Shown here: positions 25,352 through 32,973 of the stretch, one piece after another
Position numbering within the stretch: the first letter of the stretch is position 1
How the letters are laid out: every line of letters starts with the position of its first letter
NCBI RefSeq assembly: GCF_000472865.1
Contig: NZ_AXAP01000072.1
Span: 1 to 41,438, forward strand
Direction of reading: 5' to 3'
DNA length: 41,438 nucleotides
Origin: Bradyrhizobium elkanii WSM2783
GTDB taxonomy: Bacteria; Pseudomonadota; Alphaproteobacteria; Rhizobiales; Xanthobacteraceae
The notes under the pieces: model-generated
The model's input: the letters and a program-made list of their open reading frames with translations, nothing else
Told to the model about the DNA's origin: nothing
Databases searched by the model: none
Program-made: the position numbers and the translations under genes

Positions 25352-26986
25352 ATGGCAACGGATCAGCCTCCAGAGCGGATGACGAGTCCGCCGAGCACGT
25401 CGCCCTGGAACGCATTTCGCCACACGGCGTTCACCGTGGTTTGGATTGCCACTGTGGTCTCCAACGTCGGCACCTGGATGTACAATGCGGCATCAGGTTG
25501 GCTAATGACTAGCCTGAATGCCGATCCGCTGAGCGTATCACTGGTTCAAGTCGCAACCAGTCTTCCCATGTTTCTGTTTGCGCTTCCGGCTGGCGCGCTG
25601 GCGGACATCGTCGACAAGCGTCGCTTTCTGATCGTGACGGAAGTTGTGGTCACGTTGGTTGCGGCGGCGAGTGCCGTGCTGGTCTGGGTGGGCCTTATCA
25701 ATCCGTTTATCCTGCTGCTGTTTACGTTCCTCCTCGGCGCAGGCGCAGCGTTCACCGCGCCAGCGTGGCAATCGGTGGTGCCCAGCCTTGTACCGAGGCG
25801 GGATCTGGCCGCGGCCGTGGCGAGTAACGGCGTTGGCGTCAACATCAGCCGGGCGATCGGACCTGCACTGGGCGGCGTAATCATCGGCGCATTGGGAATT
25901 GCCGCGCCGTTCTCGCTGAACGCGCTTAGCAATTTCGGCGTCATCGGAGCCCTGTGGTGGTGGAGGCCGTCAACTGCTGGCGGTCATGCACTTCCTGCCG
26001 AACGTTTGACAAGCGCTTTGGTGATCGGACTTCGCCATGCCCGGTATAATCCGCATCTGAGGGCAACACTGATCAGAGCTGCCAGCTTCTTCTTCTTTGC
26101 GAGCACCTACTGGGCGCTGCTTCCGCTTGTCGCGCGCAACCAGATCGCCGGGGGCCCGGAGCTTTACGGCGCATTACTGGGCGCGATCGGAGCAGGGGCG
26201 GTCGGCGGAGCCTTCGGCCTCCCGTGGCTAAAAGCGACCTTCGGGCCCGATCGGCTCGTCGCACTCGGCACTATTGGCACAGCGGTCAGCCTGATCCTGC
26301 TCGGCTTCGCTCGTCACTCCACGGTCGCGTTGGTTGCCTGCATCGTCGCTGGTGTTTCCTGGATCGCGGTTCTCGCGACCCTCAATGTCTCGGCGCAGGT
26401 GTCGCTGCCGGATTGGGTACGCGGCCGCGGGCTTGCCATGTTCGTGACCGTCTTTTTTGGGGCCATGACCGCAGGCGGCGCGATTTGGGGACAAGTTGCG
26501 TCGATGCTCAGCCCGCCAGCCGCTCACGTCATCGCGGCCGCCGGGGCCTTGATTGGCATTGGGTTAAGCTGGTCGTGGAAGCTGCAAAGCGGCGCAGAAA
26601 TTGACCTGACGCCGTCCATGCATTGGCCTGTTCCGGTTCTGACAATCGACGCCGAGCCAGATCGAGGACCAGTGCTGGTGACGATCGAATACCACATAAA
26701 TCCTAAACGGCGCGCTGCCTTTCTGGCAGCGATCCAGAGGCTTGGTCAGCAGCGTCGACGGGACGGCGCGTATGCCTGGGATATCTTTGAAGACGCCGCC
26801 CAGGAAGGACGCTTCATGGAAACATTCCTCGTCGCATCGTGGCTTGAGCATCTGCGACAGCACCAGCGCGTTACAAATGCGGACCGCGTCTTCCAAGACG
26901 CCGTCCGTCAATACGACGCCAAGGCCGAACCGAAGGTAACCCATTTCATTGCTGCAGCAATGGGTTCTGCGGTCTCAAATGGATGA
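25352..26986 (+). CDS. MFS exporter of the enterobactin-exporter type (MFS_3) with C-terminal ABM-like domain (544 aa)
   Basis: A major facilitator with about twelve membrane helices. The first block (WIATVVSNVGTWMYNAASGW) and the loop LPAGALADIVDKRRFLIVTE are typical of the MFS_3/DUF894 group. The C-terminal 110 residues after the last helix (about 430-544) are soluble. VLVTIEYHINPKRRAAFLAA and ETFLVASWLEHLRQHQRVTN resemble a dimeric alpha/beta-barrel of antibiotic-biosynthesis-monooxygenase form. This fused tail is a known arrangement in the family. ATG 25352 follows GGAGCGGG. The substrate is unknown; siderophores and drugs are exported by relatives. Confidence 0.9.
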   Translation: MATDQPPERMTSPPSTSPWNAFRHTAFTVVWIATVVSNVGTWMYNAASGWLMTSLNADPLSVSLVQVATSLPMFLFALPAGALADIVDKRRFLIVTEVVVTLVAAASAVLVWVGLINPFILLLFTFLLGAGAAFTAPAWQSVVPSLVPRRDLAAAVASNGVGVNISRAIGPALGGVIIGALGIAAPFSLNALSNFGVIGALWWWRPSTAGGHALPAERLTSALVIGLRHARYNPHLRATLIRAASFFFFASTYWALLPLVARNQIAGGPELYGALLGAIGAGAVGGAFGLPWLKATFGPDRLVALGTIGTAVSLILLGFARHSTVALVACIVAGVSWIAVLATLNVSAQVSLPDWVRGRGLAMFVTVFFGAMTAGGAIWGQVASMLSPPAAHVIAAAGALIGIGLSWSWKLQSGAEIDLTPSMHWPVPVLTIDAEPDRGPVLVTIEYHINPKRRAAFLAAIQRLGQQRRRDGAYAWDIFEDAAQEGRFMETFLVASWLEHLRQHQRVTNADRVFQDAVRQYDAKAEPKVTHFIAAAMGSAVSNG

Positions 26987-27020
26987 CCTGTCGCGCGCCC
27001 GATCTTCCACGATTTTGTCG

Positions 27021-27472
27021 GCGGCTCATGGCGTGCTGCATCTCGTGCTCGAACTGGATGGTGAGTGGTCTAGCGCCTGGATCCTCATATCGGACTACTG
27101 CATCGGTGCGCCGAGAAGCTCATCGAGGCGAAGACCTATTTGCACGCGATAACCTGTTTCGACGGGCTGACTATGTGGCGCCGCTGACGTAGGAGCACGC
27201 ATTCTGCCTGGCGATCGAGAAGCTGATTGGCATAGAAGTGCCGCGGCGCGGCCAACTGCTAAGGGCTCTCTATCACGAGATCAGCCGCATCCTTTCGCAT
27301 TTCTTGAACGTCACGACGCGGGGCATGGATGCGTGTGCCCTGACGCCGCCATTCGGGGGCTCGAAGAGCGCGAGAAGCTGATGGTGTTCTACGAGCGCGT
27401 CTCGGGCAGCCGGATGCACGCGAACTAGTACCGGCCGGGGGGCGTCCATCGAGACCTCCCTCCGAAGCTAAT
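27021..27472 (+). pseudogene. nuoD remnant (NADH-quinone oxidoreductase subunit D)
   Basis: Frames in series read AAHGVLHLVLELDGE, then EKLIEAKTYLHAITCFDGLT as the corrected frame, then EHAFCLAIEKLIGIEVPRRG, then EREKLMVFYERVSGSRMHA and YRPGGVHRDLPPKLI. This is the N-terminal third of complex I subunit NuoD. Several frameshifts and in-frame stops (TAG after the AP-LT segment, TAG at 27426-27428) destroy it. It cannot be the cell's working nuoD. The fragment ends exactly where a molybdenum-hydroxylase fragment begins on the other strand. Confidence 0.85.
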
Positions 27473-27725
27473 CATGACTGAGGAGCCGGCGATCCGATGC
27501 GCCCAGAGAACCGGCTTGCCGGCCGCGTCAGGTCCGGCCGACAGCCGATCGAAATAATACGGCCGATACATGTCGTGCTGGATGTCTTCCTCGCGGCTCC
27601 AGATCACCTTCACAGGGGCATCGACGTGCTTGGCGATCTTGACGGCCAGCACCGTGCCATCGGCCTCCAGCCTTCGTCCGAAGCCGCCGCCAATGGCGGG
27701 AGCCTCGAGCCCCTTCGCCTGACGC
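27473..27725 (-). pseudogene. Molybdopterin-dependent oxidoreductase (isoquinoline 1-oxidoreductase beta / XDH family) fragment
   Basis: The minus strand reads GGGFGRRLEADGTVLAVKIA, then KHVDAPVKVIWSREEDIQHD, then MYRPYYFDRLSAGPDAAGKP and WAHRIAGSSVM in one frame. GGGFGRR and the VIWSREEDIQHD stretch are hallmarks of the large molybdenum-binding subunit in aldehyde-oxidase/IorB-type hydroxylases. Only about 80 residues are present. Both ends are cut, the C-terminal side at the NuoD junction (about 27472). No partner [2Fe-2S] subunit is present. Confidence 0.8.
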
Positions 27726-27961
27726 CAGAGGAGGAGGCCGCATGGATATGAAAGAAGCCTCGGCAATGACGGAGGCCTCGGGCTGATCAACGAGGACGGC
27801 GACGAGCTGACTTCGGACGCGCGCCGGCGATCAGTCCAGTCGCCGTCGCAGGATGCCGCGATGCGCTGGGCTGATCGCCTGCGCGAGTTGACCGTGAAGG
27901 CCCCGTTGCAATCGCTCTTTGCTGCCTTCCTGCTTGGGGTCTGGGTCGGGCGCCGGCGCTA
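27726..27961 (+). pseudogene. Remnant of a small membrane-anchored protein
   Basis: A frame ending with TAG at 27961 reads LTSDARRRSVQSPSQDAAMR, then WADRLRELTVKAPLQSLFAA and FLLGVWVGRRR. The end is a short hydrophobic helix with basic residues, as in DUF883-like or holin-like small proteins. No start codon in this frame is convincing; a nearby ATG frame, MDMKEASAMTEASG, stops at once. Family assignment is uncertain. Confidence 0.4.
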
Positions 27962-27986
27962 GGAGATCCGCGAGCCTGCACGCCTC

Positions 27987-28595
27987 ATAGTCAGGAAGCT
28001 CAAGACATTTCAGACCTCACTGGGCTTTTACGATCTCGCAATCGCGGCGCCCTCGATGAAGGCGGCGCTTGAAGCGTGGGGCGCCGGCAGCAATCTCTTC
28101 ACTACGGCATCGCCAAGGAGACGGACGATCCGGACGTTATCGCTGCGACAATGTCCAAGTCGGGCGTGGTGCTCAAGCGCCCTGCCGGATCGAACGGGCG
28201 CTTCGCTGAGCACTCCGATCTCCCTTTGGACCTCGGATTCGCCGAGAACGGAACTCCGCGGCAAAGGGGCGGCCGAAGCGGGCGAAGCGAACCTCTCCGA
28301 ACGTCAGCGAACGGGACGCCTGAAAGGCCGCCGCCGAATTCGAAAAGGAGCAGAAGCGCCGCGACGCAGAGCGCAAGAGGCCGCCAGGCAGAGAGACCGC
28401 GAACGGCGAGAAAAGGCAGCCGCGAAAGCCGAGGCGGCACTGGACAAGGCCGAGCGCGAGCATGCGAAGAAAGCCGCGGCTATTCAGGCTGAGGTCGATG
28501 CTCTCGAGGAGCGATCGCGGGCCGAGGACGACCGCTGGGAAAAGGACAGAGAACGGCTGCAAGCCGCCCTGCGGCGCGCGCGGGATGGCCGGTGA
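27987..28595 (+). pseudogene. TolA-like envelope/coiled-coil protein, frameshifted
   Basis: VRKLKTFQTSLGFYDLAIAA with PSMKAALEAWGAGSNLF is the N-terminus of a rhizobial protein annotated as a TolA-like cell-envelope protein. Then HYGIAKETDDPDVIAATMSK, then SGVVLKRPAG, and a long charged coiled coil ending AAIQAEVDALEERSRAEDDR follow. All three frames are used, so at least three frameshifts are present. The expected start is ATA at 27987-27989 instead of ATG. An upstream AGGAGA at 27961-27966 remains. The gene is dead. Confidence 0.8.
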
Positions 28596-28670
28596 GCGGC
28601 CATTCGCTTCTCCGGAACGGAATTTGACCAGATCGCGTTGACCGTTCGATCTTCATGCGGAGAAACGTAC

Positions 28671-29078
28671 ATGAGACAGATTATGGCGGCGGCTTGCGCC
28701 CTGGCGATTTCGCTGGCATTCGCTCCCGCGGCGGACGCTAAGGGCTGCATCAAGGGTGCGATCGTCGGCGGTGTCGCCGGCCATATGGCAGGGCACGGCA
28801 AGCTAGGCGCCGTGGCAGGCTGTGTAGTCGGCCATCACGAGGCGAACAAGCAAAACCCGAACAATGCCAATGCTCAGCAGCAGGCGCCTTCGGGACATAA
28901 GGGAGTACGGCGGCGTTGGCGAAGCGCTAAAGTTCTCGGCAGAGAGCGTCAGGCGTCAGGCGGGCACTCCGGGCAGCTGTCCCCGCTCGAGTCCAGCACG
29001 TCTCGGATTTCTGCGACGGCTTCATCTGCGGAAATTAGTGGCCGGCCGATCCTGGCGGGCGATGTCGAAGGTTCTTGA
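28671..29078 (+). CDS. Small exported glycine-rich protein, C-terminus uncertain (135 aa as read)
   Basis: A signal peptide (ALAISLAFAPAADAK) is followed by KGCIKGAIVGGVAGHMAGHG and KLGAVAGCVVGHHEANKQ, a glycine-zipper-like hydrophobic stretch with two cysteines and several histidines. The polar end QNPNNANAQQQAPSG looks like the natural C-terminus, near residue 78. Beyond it the frame continues into sequence that overlaps the HD remnant on the other strand and looks non-native, so a stop has probably been lost by a frameshift. CGGAGAAACGTAC precedes the ATG at 28671. The function of such small periplasmic proteins is unknown. Confidence 0.7.
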   Translation: MRQIMAAACALAISLAFAPAADAKGCIKGAIVGGVAGHMAGHGKLGAVAGCVVGHHEANKQNPNNANAQQQAPSGHKGVRRRWRSAKVLGRERQASGGHSGQLSPLESSTSRISATASSAEISGRPILAGDVEGS

Positions 29079-29602
29079 TGATGCGGTTGGCAAAATGGTC
29101 AATGATGTTTTCCTTGAAGTTTGCCTCGCGCGGATGATGGGCGCAGACATGGTCGCGTTGCTCATGGCTGAAGTCATGATAGCCAATGCCAAGCACATCC
29201 ATCTCCACGCCTGCAGTCACCAGCGCGATCGTCGGACGCATATCTTCGGGGATGCCGGGCGTGGTGTGGAGCGCGATCGCGGTCCACACGTCCTCAACAT
29301 GCGCTCCGCGACGCCGTAGTTCTTCATGAAATCGCGGGCCGTGTTGGCGCCATCAACCTTGAAGCGCAGATCGGGACTCGAATAGCGTTCCGTCAGCCCC
29401 ATGTCGTGAAACATGGCGCCAAGATACAGAAGTTCGGGCCGTACTTCAGGCCGCGGCGCTCGTCGTTGAGCGCCCCCCAAAGAAGACGCGGCGGCTGTGG
29501 TTGGTTGTAAAGCAGGTCATCCTCGGTATCGCGGGCGAGCTGGGTGGCGGCGCGGGCGATAGCGCTGTCCGGCACCCGAATCCCGGCAATTATCTCGGAC
29601 AT
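29035..29602 (-). pseudogene. HD-domain hydrolase (cyanamide-hydratase-like), frameshifted
   Basis: Three successive minus-strand frames make one HD protein. The start is MSEIIAGIRVPDSAIARAAT at 29602, preceded by GGAGACTGTTCC. Then LLYLGAMFHDMGLTERYSSP carries the HD metal motif, and VWTAIALHTTPGIPEDMRPT through HDFSHEQRDHVCAHHPREA follows. Frameshifts lie near 29435 and 29290. Homologues are HD superfamily hydrolases that include fungal cyanamide hydratases and plain metabolic phosphohydrolases. With just two indels this could also be a sequencing artefact, so raw reads should be consulted. Confidence 0.8.
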
Positions 29603-29689
29603 GGAACAGTCTCCATCGTTGCGCAAACCTCCGGAGTGGTGTGAATCGCCAAGGGGCATGCGGTTGTGGTGGTTGGGAGCCGCCGCCGA

Positions 29690-31156
29690 TTATTCTGCGG
29701 CGGCCTGTGCAGGCGTAAGTCCCAAGGCCCTTGCCACGCCTGCACCATAGGCCGGGTCGGCTTTCGTGCAGTTGGCAATCTGACGCTGCTTCACCTCGAG
29801 ACGTGCGTCCCCCATCGCGCGGGCGGTGTTCTCAAAGAGAAGTTGTTGCTGCGCCGCTGTCATCTTGCGGAAGAGTATGCCCGGCTGCTCATAGTGATCG
29901 TCATCGAGGCGATGGTCCCAGTGCGCCGCGGCACCCGTCCAGTCGAGCGGCGGCTCGGCAAGCTGCGGGTCGCGATCGATCCAGGCCCCCCTGCTGTTGG
30001 GCCAGTAGCTCGGCGTGCCGCCGAGATTGCCGTCCGTGCGCATTGCGCCATCGCGGTGATAGCTGTGGAACGGGCACTTCGGCGCGTTGACCGGAATGAG
30101 GTGGTGATTGACTCCCAGCCTGTAACGCGCGGCGTCGCCGTACGAAAACAGCCGTGCCTGCAGCATCTTGTCGGGTGAGAAGCCGATCCCTGGCACGATG
30201 TTCGCCGGCGAGAAGGCGGCCTGCTCCACTTCGGCGAAATAGTTGTCGGGATAGCGGTTCAGCTCCATCACCCCGACTTCGACTAGCGGATAGTCTGCCT
30301 TCGGCCACACCTTCGTGAGATCGAAGGGATTGTGCTTGTGGGCCTTGGCCTGCTGGTCCGTCATCACCTGGATGAACAGCTTCCAGCGCGGGAAGTCACC
30401 GCGTTCGATGGCATTGAGCAGATCGCGTCCGTGCCTCTCGCGATCGTTTGCGACCAGAGCAGCCGCATCTTCGTCGCTGAGGTTTTCGATGCCTTGCTGG
30501 GTGCGGAAGTGGAATTTGACCCAGACCCGCTCGTTACTGGCATTGACCATCGAGAAAGTGTGGCTGCCGAAACCGTGCATGTGGCGGAAGCTCTTCGGAA
30601 TTCCGCGATCGGACATCACGATCGTCACCTGGTGCAACGCCTCGGGAAGCAGCGACCAAAAATCCCAATTGTTGTCGGCTGAGCGCAGCCCGCTGCGCGG
30701 ATCGCGCTTGATCGCGTGGTTCAGATCGGGGAATCGCAGCGGATCGCGGAAGAAGAAGACCGGCGTATTGTTGCCGACGATGTCCCAATTGCCTTCATCG
30801 GTGTAGAACTTGAGGGCGAAGCCGCGGATGTCGCGCTCCGCATCGGCGGCACCGCGCTCGCCGGCAACCGTCGAAAAGCGCGCAAACATCGGCGTCTGCT
30901 TGCCGATCTCCGAAAAGATCTTGGCTTTGGTGTAGCGGGTGATGTCGTGTGTGACCGTGAACGTGCCGTAGGCGCCCCAGCCCTTCGCGTGCATCCGCCG
31001 CTCCGGGATCACCTCGCGATCGAAGTGCGCCATCTTCTCGATCAGCCAGATATCCTGCAATAGCGCCGGCCCGCGCGGGCCCGCGGTCATGATGTTGAGA
31101 TTGTCCGTCACCGGCGCGCCGGTCGCGTGTGTCATCGCAGGACGAGAATCGCTCAT
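29690..31156 (-). CDS. katA: Monofunctional haem catalase (488 aa)
   Basis: A haem catalase that dismutates hydrogen peroxide in the cytoplasm. The catalytic His56 lies in RRMHAKGWGAYGTFTVT, the distal Asn is in WDIVGNNTPVFFFRDP, and the proximal Tyr is in RLFSYGDAARYRLG (near 340). Length (488) and sequence fit the small-subunit clade of NADPH-binding catalases. ATG 31156 follows AGGAACCAACG. The gene is complete and is transcribed alone. No OxyR site was identified upstream. Its neighbour, the HD gene, is broken. The symbol katA follows rhizobial usage for this clade. Confidence 0.95.
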   Translation of the reverse strand: MSDSRPAMTHATGAPVTDNLNIMTAGPRGPALLQDIWLIEKMAHFDREVIPERRMHAKGWGAYGTFTVTHDITRYTKAKIFSEIGKQTPMFARFSTVAGERGAADAERDIRGFALKFYTDEGNWDIVGNNTPVFFFRDPLRFPDLNHAIKRDPRSGLRSADNNWDFWSLLPEALHQVTIVMSDRGIPKSFRHMHGFGSHTFSMVNASNERVWVKFHFRTQQGIENLSDEDAAALVANDRERHGRDLLNAIERGDFPRWKLFIQVMTDQQAKAHKHNPFDLTKVWPKADYPLVEVGVMELNRYPDNYFAEVEQAAFSPANIVPGIGFSPDKMLQARLFSYGDAARYRLGVNHHLIPVNAPKCPFHSYHRDGAMRTDGNLGGTPSYWPNSRGAWIDRDPQLAEPPLDWTGAAAHWDHRLDDDHYEQPGILFRKMTAAQQQLLFENTARAMGDARLEVKQRQIANCTKADPAYGAGVARALGLTPAQAAAE

Positions 31157-31462
31157 CGTTGGTTCCTATTCGTCAGGGCACTTTCCAAAGGCAACTCCAT
31201 GCGTTGCCCGAGTTCAATTATGCGAACCGGTCACCCGGCACTTCAGTAACGGTTATCGGATTTCCGGTACAGTTTACCAGCAGCGACTTTTCAAGTTCGC
31301 ACGATTGCATCGGCACCAGCGATTCACCGGCGATCGCATCGGATCGGCTGCTGACTGGGAGCTAAGTTTGCCGTGACTACGTGCAAGGCGGGCAGCCTGA
31401 TGAGCGGCCGTTCCTCCAAGTGACCAGGCAACACGCTTCTTTTTCTGGTTGCTTTCATGCCG
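31157..31462. other. Intergenic region upstream of the catalase; no gene seen
   Basis: About 300 bases between the divergently oriented catalase promoter side and the end of the cupin gene. Short frames show no family. No clear palindrome or terminator with a T-tract was noticed. Confidence 0.5.
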
Positions 31463-31975
31463 CTATCGGTCGAGGAGGGTCGTCAATTCCGCACCCTCGT
31501 CAGCGACGAAGACGGCGATCAGTTCGGCCGGCTCGGTGTTGCTTGCATTGGCGGAAACGAGGTGGGTCGCGCCTGGCGGCTCAAAGAACGACTGTCCGAC
31601 CTCAAATGTCTCCAGCGGACCGCCCTTGAGCTGCGAGCGGACTTCGCCCTTTGTGATGTAGGCCGTCACCGAGCCACCATGGCGGTGCGGTGGAGTAAAG
31701 CCGCCCGGTCCGTAAGTGACGCGGACCACGGTCACGCGCTTGCCGGGTACATTCGGCAAGGCATGTGAACTGATCACCTCGACTTTGTTGAGCGATGAGC
31801 CAGAAGAGGCGCTCTCGGCGCATAACGGCGCCGGAATGCTTGATATCGCGTCCATCGCCAGCGGCAACGTTCTACCGATCGCCACCGCGCAGGCGAAACC
31901 CGCAAGGATCGCCAGCGACAGGTGGCGCCAGTCCCGCTCCGCGAGCGGCCTCATCATTCCCAGTGCAACGCTCAT
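31463..31975 (-). CDS. Cupin-domain protein with N-terminal membrane anchor (170 aa)
   Basis: Residues about 16-40 form a hydrophobic signal or anchor (LSLAILAGFACAVAIGRTLP), so the cupin faces the periplasm. The barrel motif is PHRHGGSVTAYITKGEVRSQ, with the second motif EPPGATHLVSANASNTEP; these supply the three histidines and glutamate for metal binding. The frame is open upstream to 32074, but ATG 31975 has AGGAGAGG eight bases before it and is the real start. It begins 19 bases after the SDR stop on the same strand, so the two genes form an operon driven from the divergent promoter near 32940. Function is unknown. Confidence 0.88.
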   Translation of the reverse strand: MSVALGMMRPLAERDWRHLSLAILAGFACAVAIGRTLPLAMDAISSIPAPLCAESASSGSSLNKVEVISSHALPNVPGKRVTVVRVTYGPGGFTPPHRHGGSVTAYITKGEVRSQLKGGPLETFEVGQSFFEPPGATHLVSANASNTEPAELIAVFVADEGAELTTLLDR

Positions 31976-31994
31976 TGGCCTCTCCTGTTTGATC

Positions 31995-32870
31995 TCAAGG
32001 TTTGACGATCGGCTTGAATATCGAAAGCGGAGCGGGATCCCGGCTTGGCGGCGGCGGGATTCTTCCGTCGACATCAGTAAAGCCGTATTCAGTCGCCAGT
32101 TCGGAGGCGAGTAGGACCTGTCCGGTTTTGGCGATCACATCAGGATCAGCGGCCAACGCCGCGATCGCGCGCCCGACGAAGACCGGTGTCTCGCCCCTCT
32201 CGGCAATGAGCTTCGCAAGTGCCGCCGGCACACGATCGGGTTGGGCCGCAAGCTTCTCGCTCTTGATGAATCCAGGCCAAATCGAGACTGCGGAAATGCC
32301 GAATGGCTTGAGTTCATGCGCCATGTCTCGGGCCATGCGGTCGACGCCCGCCTTCTGTACACCGAACGGGACGTTGAACGTGTAGCGGACGCCGCCGCCG
32401 GACGACGTATTGACGATCAGGCCCTTTTTTTGCGGAAGCATCAGCGGCACAGCGAACTGGCTGCAGACAAAATGTGAGCGGAGGCCGACGCGATGCAGGG
32501 TGTCCCACAGCGAGGTTGGAACCTGCCAGAAGGGAACGTTGACCGGCATGACGTCCGGCGCTGCAAACACGTTGTTCACGAGTACATCGAGCCTGCCGTG
32601 GTTGCGCCGGAGCAGGTTAAAGACCTCCCTGACCGAACCGTCGTCCGAATGATCGCATAGGAGGCCGATGCCCTTGCCTCCGGCTTCGTCGATTGCCGAG
32701 ATGGTCTCCTCGAGAGAGCCCGGCCATTCCGACCCGCCACTGCTGCGCGTGCGCGCAGTGACGATCACCGTCGCCCCAGCCTCGGCCAATCCGATCGCCA
32801 CTCCCTTTCCGACTCCGCGGCTTCCGCCCGTTACCAGCGCAACACGATCCCTCAGGGGTCCCTCGGCCAT
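31995..32870 (-). CDS. SDR family protein, DHRS1-like, with Phe in place of the catalytic Tyr (291 aa)
   Basis: A short-chain dehydrogenase fold with TGGSRGVG at 14-21, VNN at 98-100 and Ser157 in NTSSGGG. Sequence features (CDHSDD at 72-77, GLIVNTSSGGGVRYTFNVP) match the DHRS1 subfamily. At the YxxxK position the protein reads PFGVQKAG, so Phe169 stands where the catalytic tyrosine is expected; Lys173 is kept. The bases (TTC) are clear. The frame is open upstream to 32957, but that would place the start across the operator; ATG 32870 gives the normal family N-terminus. It is the first gene of an SDR-cupin operon that diverges from the Rieske genes. It may be inactive as a reductase or use another residue. 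Confidence 0.9.
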   Translation of the reverse strand: MAEGPLRDRVALVTGGSRGVGKGVAIGLAEAGATVIVTARTRSSGGSEWPGSLEETISAIDEAGGKGIGLLCDHSDDGSVREVFNLLRRNHGRLDVLVNNVFAAPDVMPVNVPFWQVPTSLWDTLHRVGLRSHFVCSQFAVPLMLPQKKGLIVNTSSGGGVRYTFNVPFGVQKAGVDRMARDMAHELKPFGISAVSIWPGFIKSEKLAAQPDRVPAALAKLIAERGETPVFVGRAIAALAADPDVIAKTGQVLLASELATEYGFTDVDGRIPPPPSRDPAPLSIFKPIVKP

Positions 32871-32883
32871 ATCATACCCACAT

Positions 32884-32899
32884 TGCTTCCCAGGAAGAT
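32884..32899. promoter_or_regulatory. Secondary MarR-operator-like sequence
   Basis: TGCTTCC-CA-GGAAGAT matches the palindrome at 32914-32929 at most positions and lies about 30 bases from it, just before the SDR start codon. Two turns apart on the helix, the two sites could bind a regulator cooperatively. The left arm is imperfect. Confidence 0.5.
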
Positions 32900-32902
32900 T
32901 CA

Positions 32903-32957
32903 TTGACAGAGTAATCTTCCGAGGAAGATAATAAGCGGGATTAATCAGACACGTCAA
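32903..32957. promoter_or_regulatory. Divergent promoter with palindromic operator ATCTTCC-GA-GGAAGAT
   Basis: On the plus strand TTGACA at 32903-32908 and GATAAT at 32927-32932 (18-base spacing) form a promoter for the Rieske oxygenase. On the minus strand TTGACG (32952-32957) and TATTAT (32928-32933), also 18 apart, form a promoter for the SDR-cupin pair. The perfect palindrome 32914-32929 lies between the plus -35 and -10 and touches both -10 boxes, so one bound repressor would block both directions. A near copy occurs at 36621-36636. Confidence 0.75.
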
Positions 32958-32973
32958 TCAGGGATGTCTCGCT

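Noticed and set aside
26938..26966. Inverted repeat AACCCATT...AATGGGTT at the end of the MFS_3 gene
   Set aside because: It lies inside the coding sequence before the stop and has no T-tract, so a terminator call is not supported.
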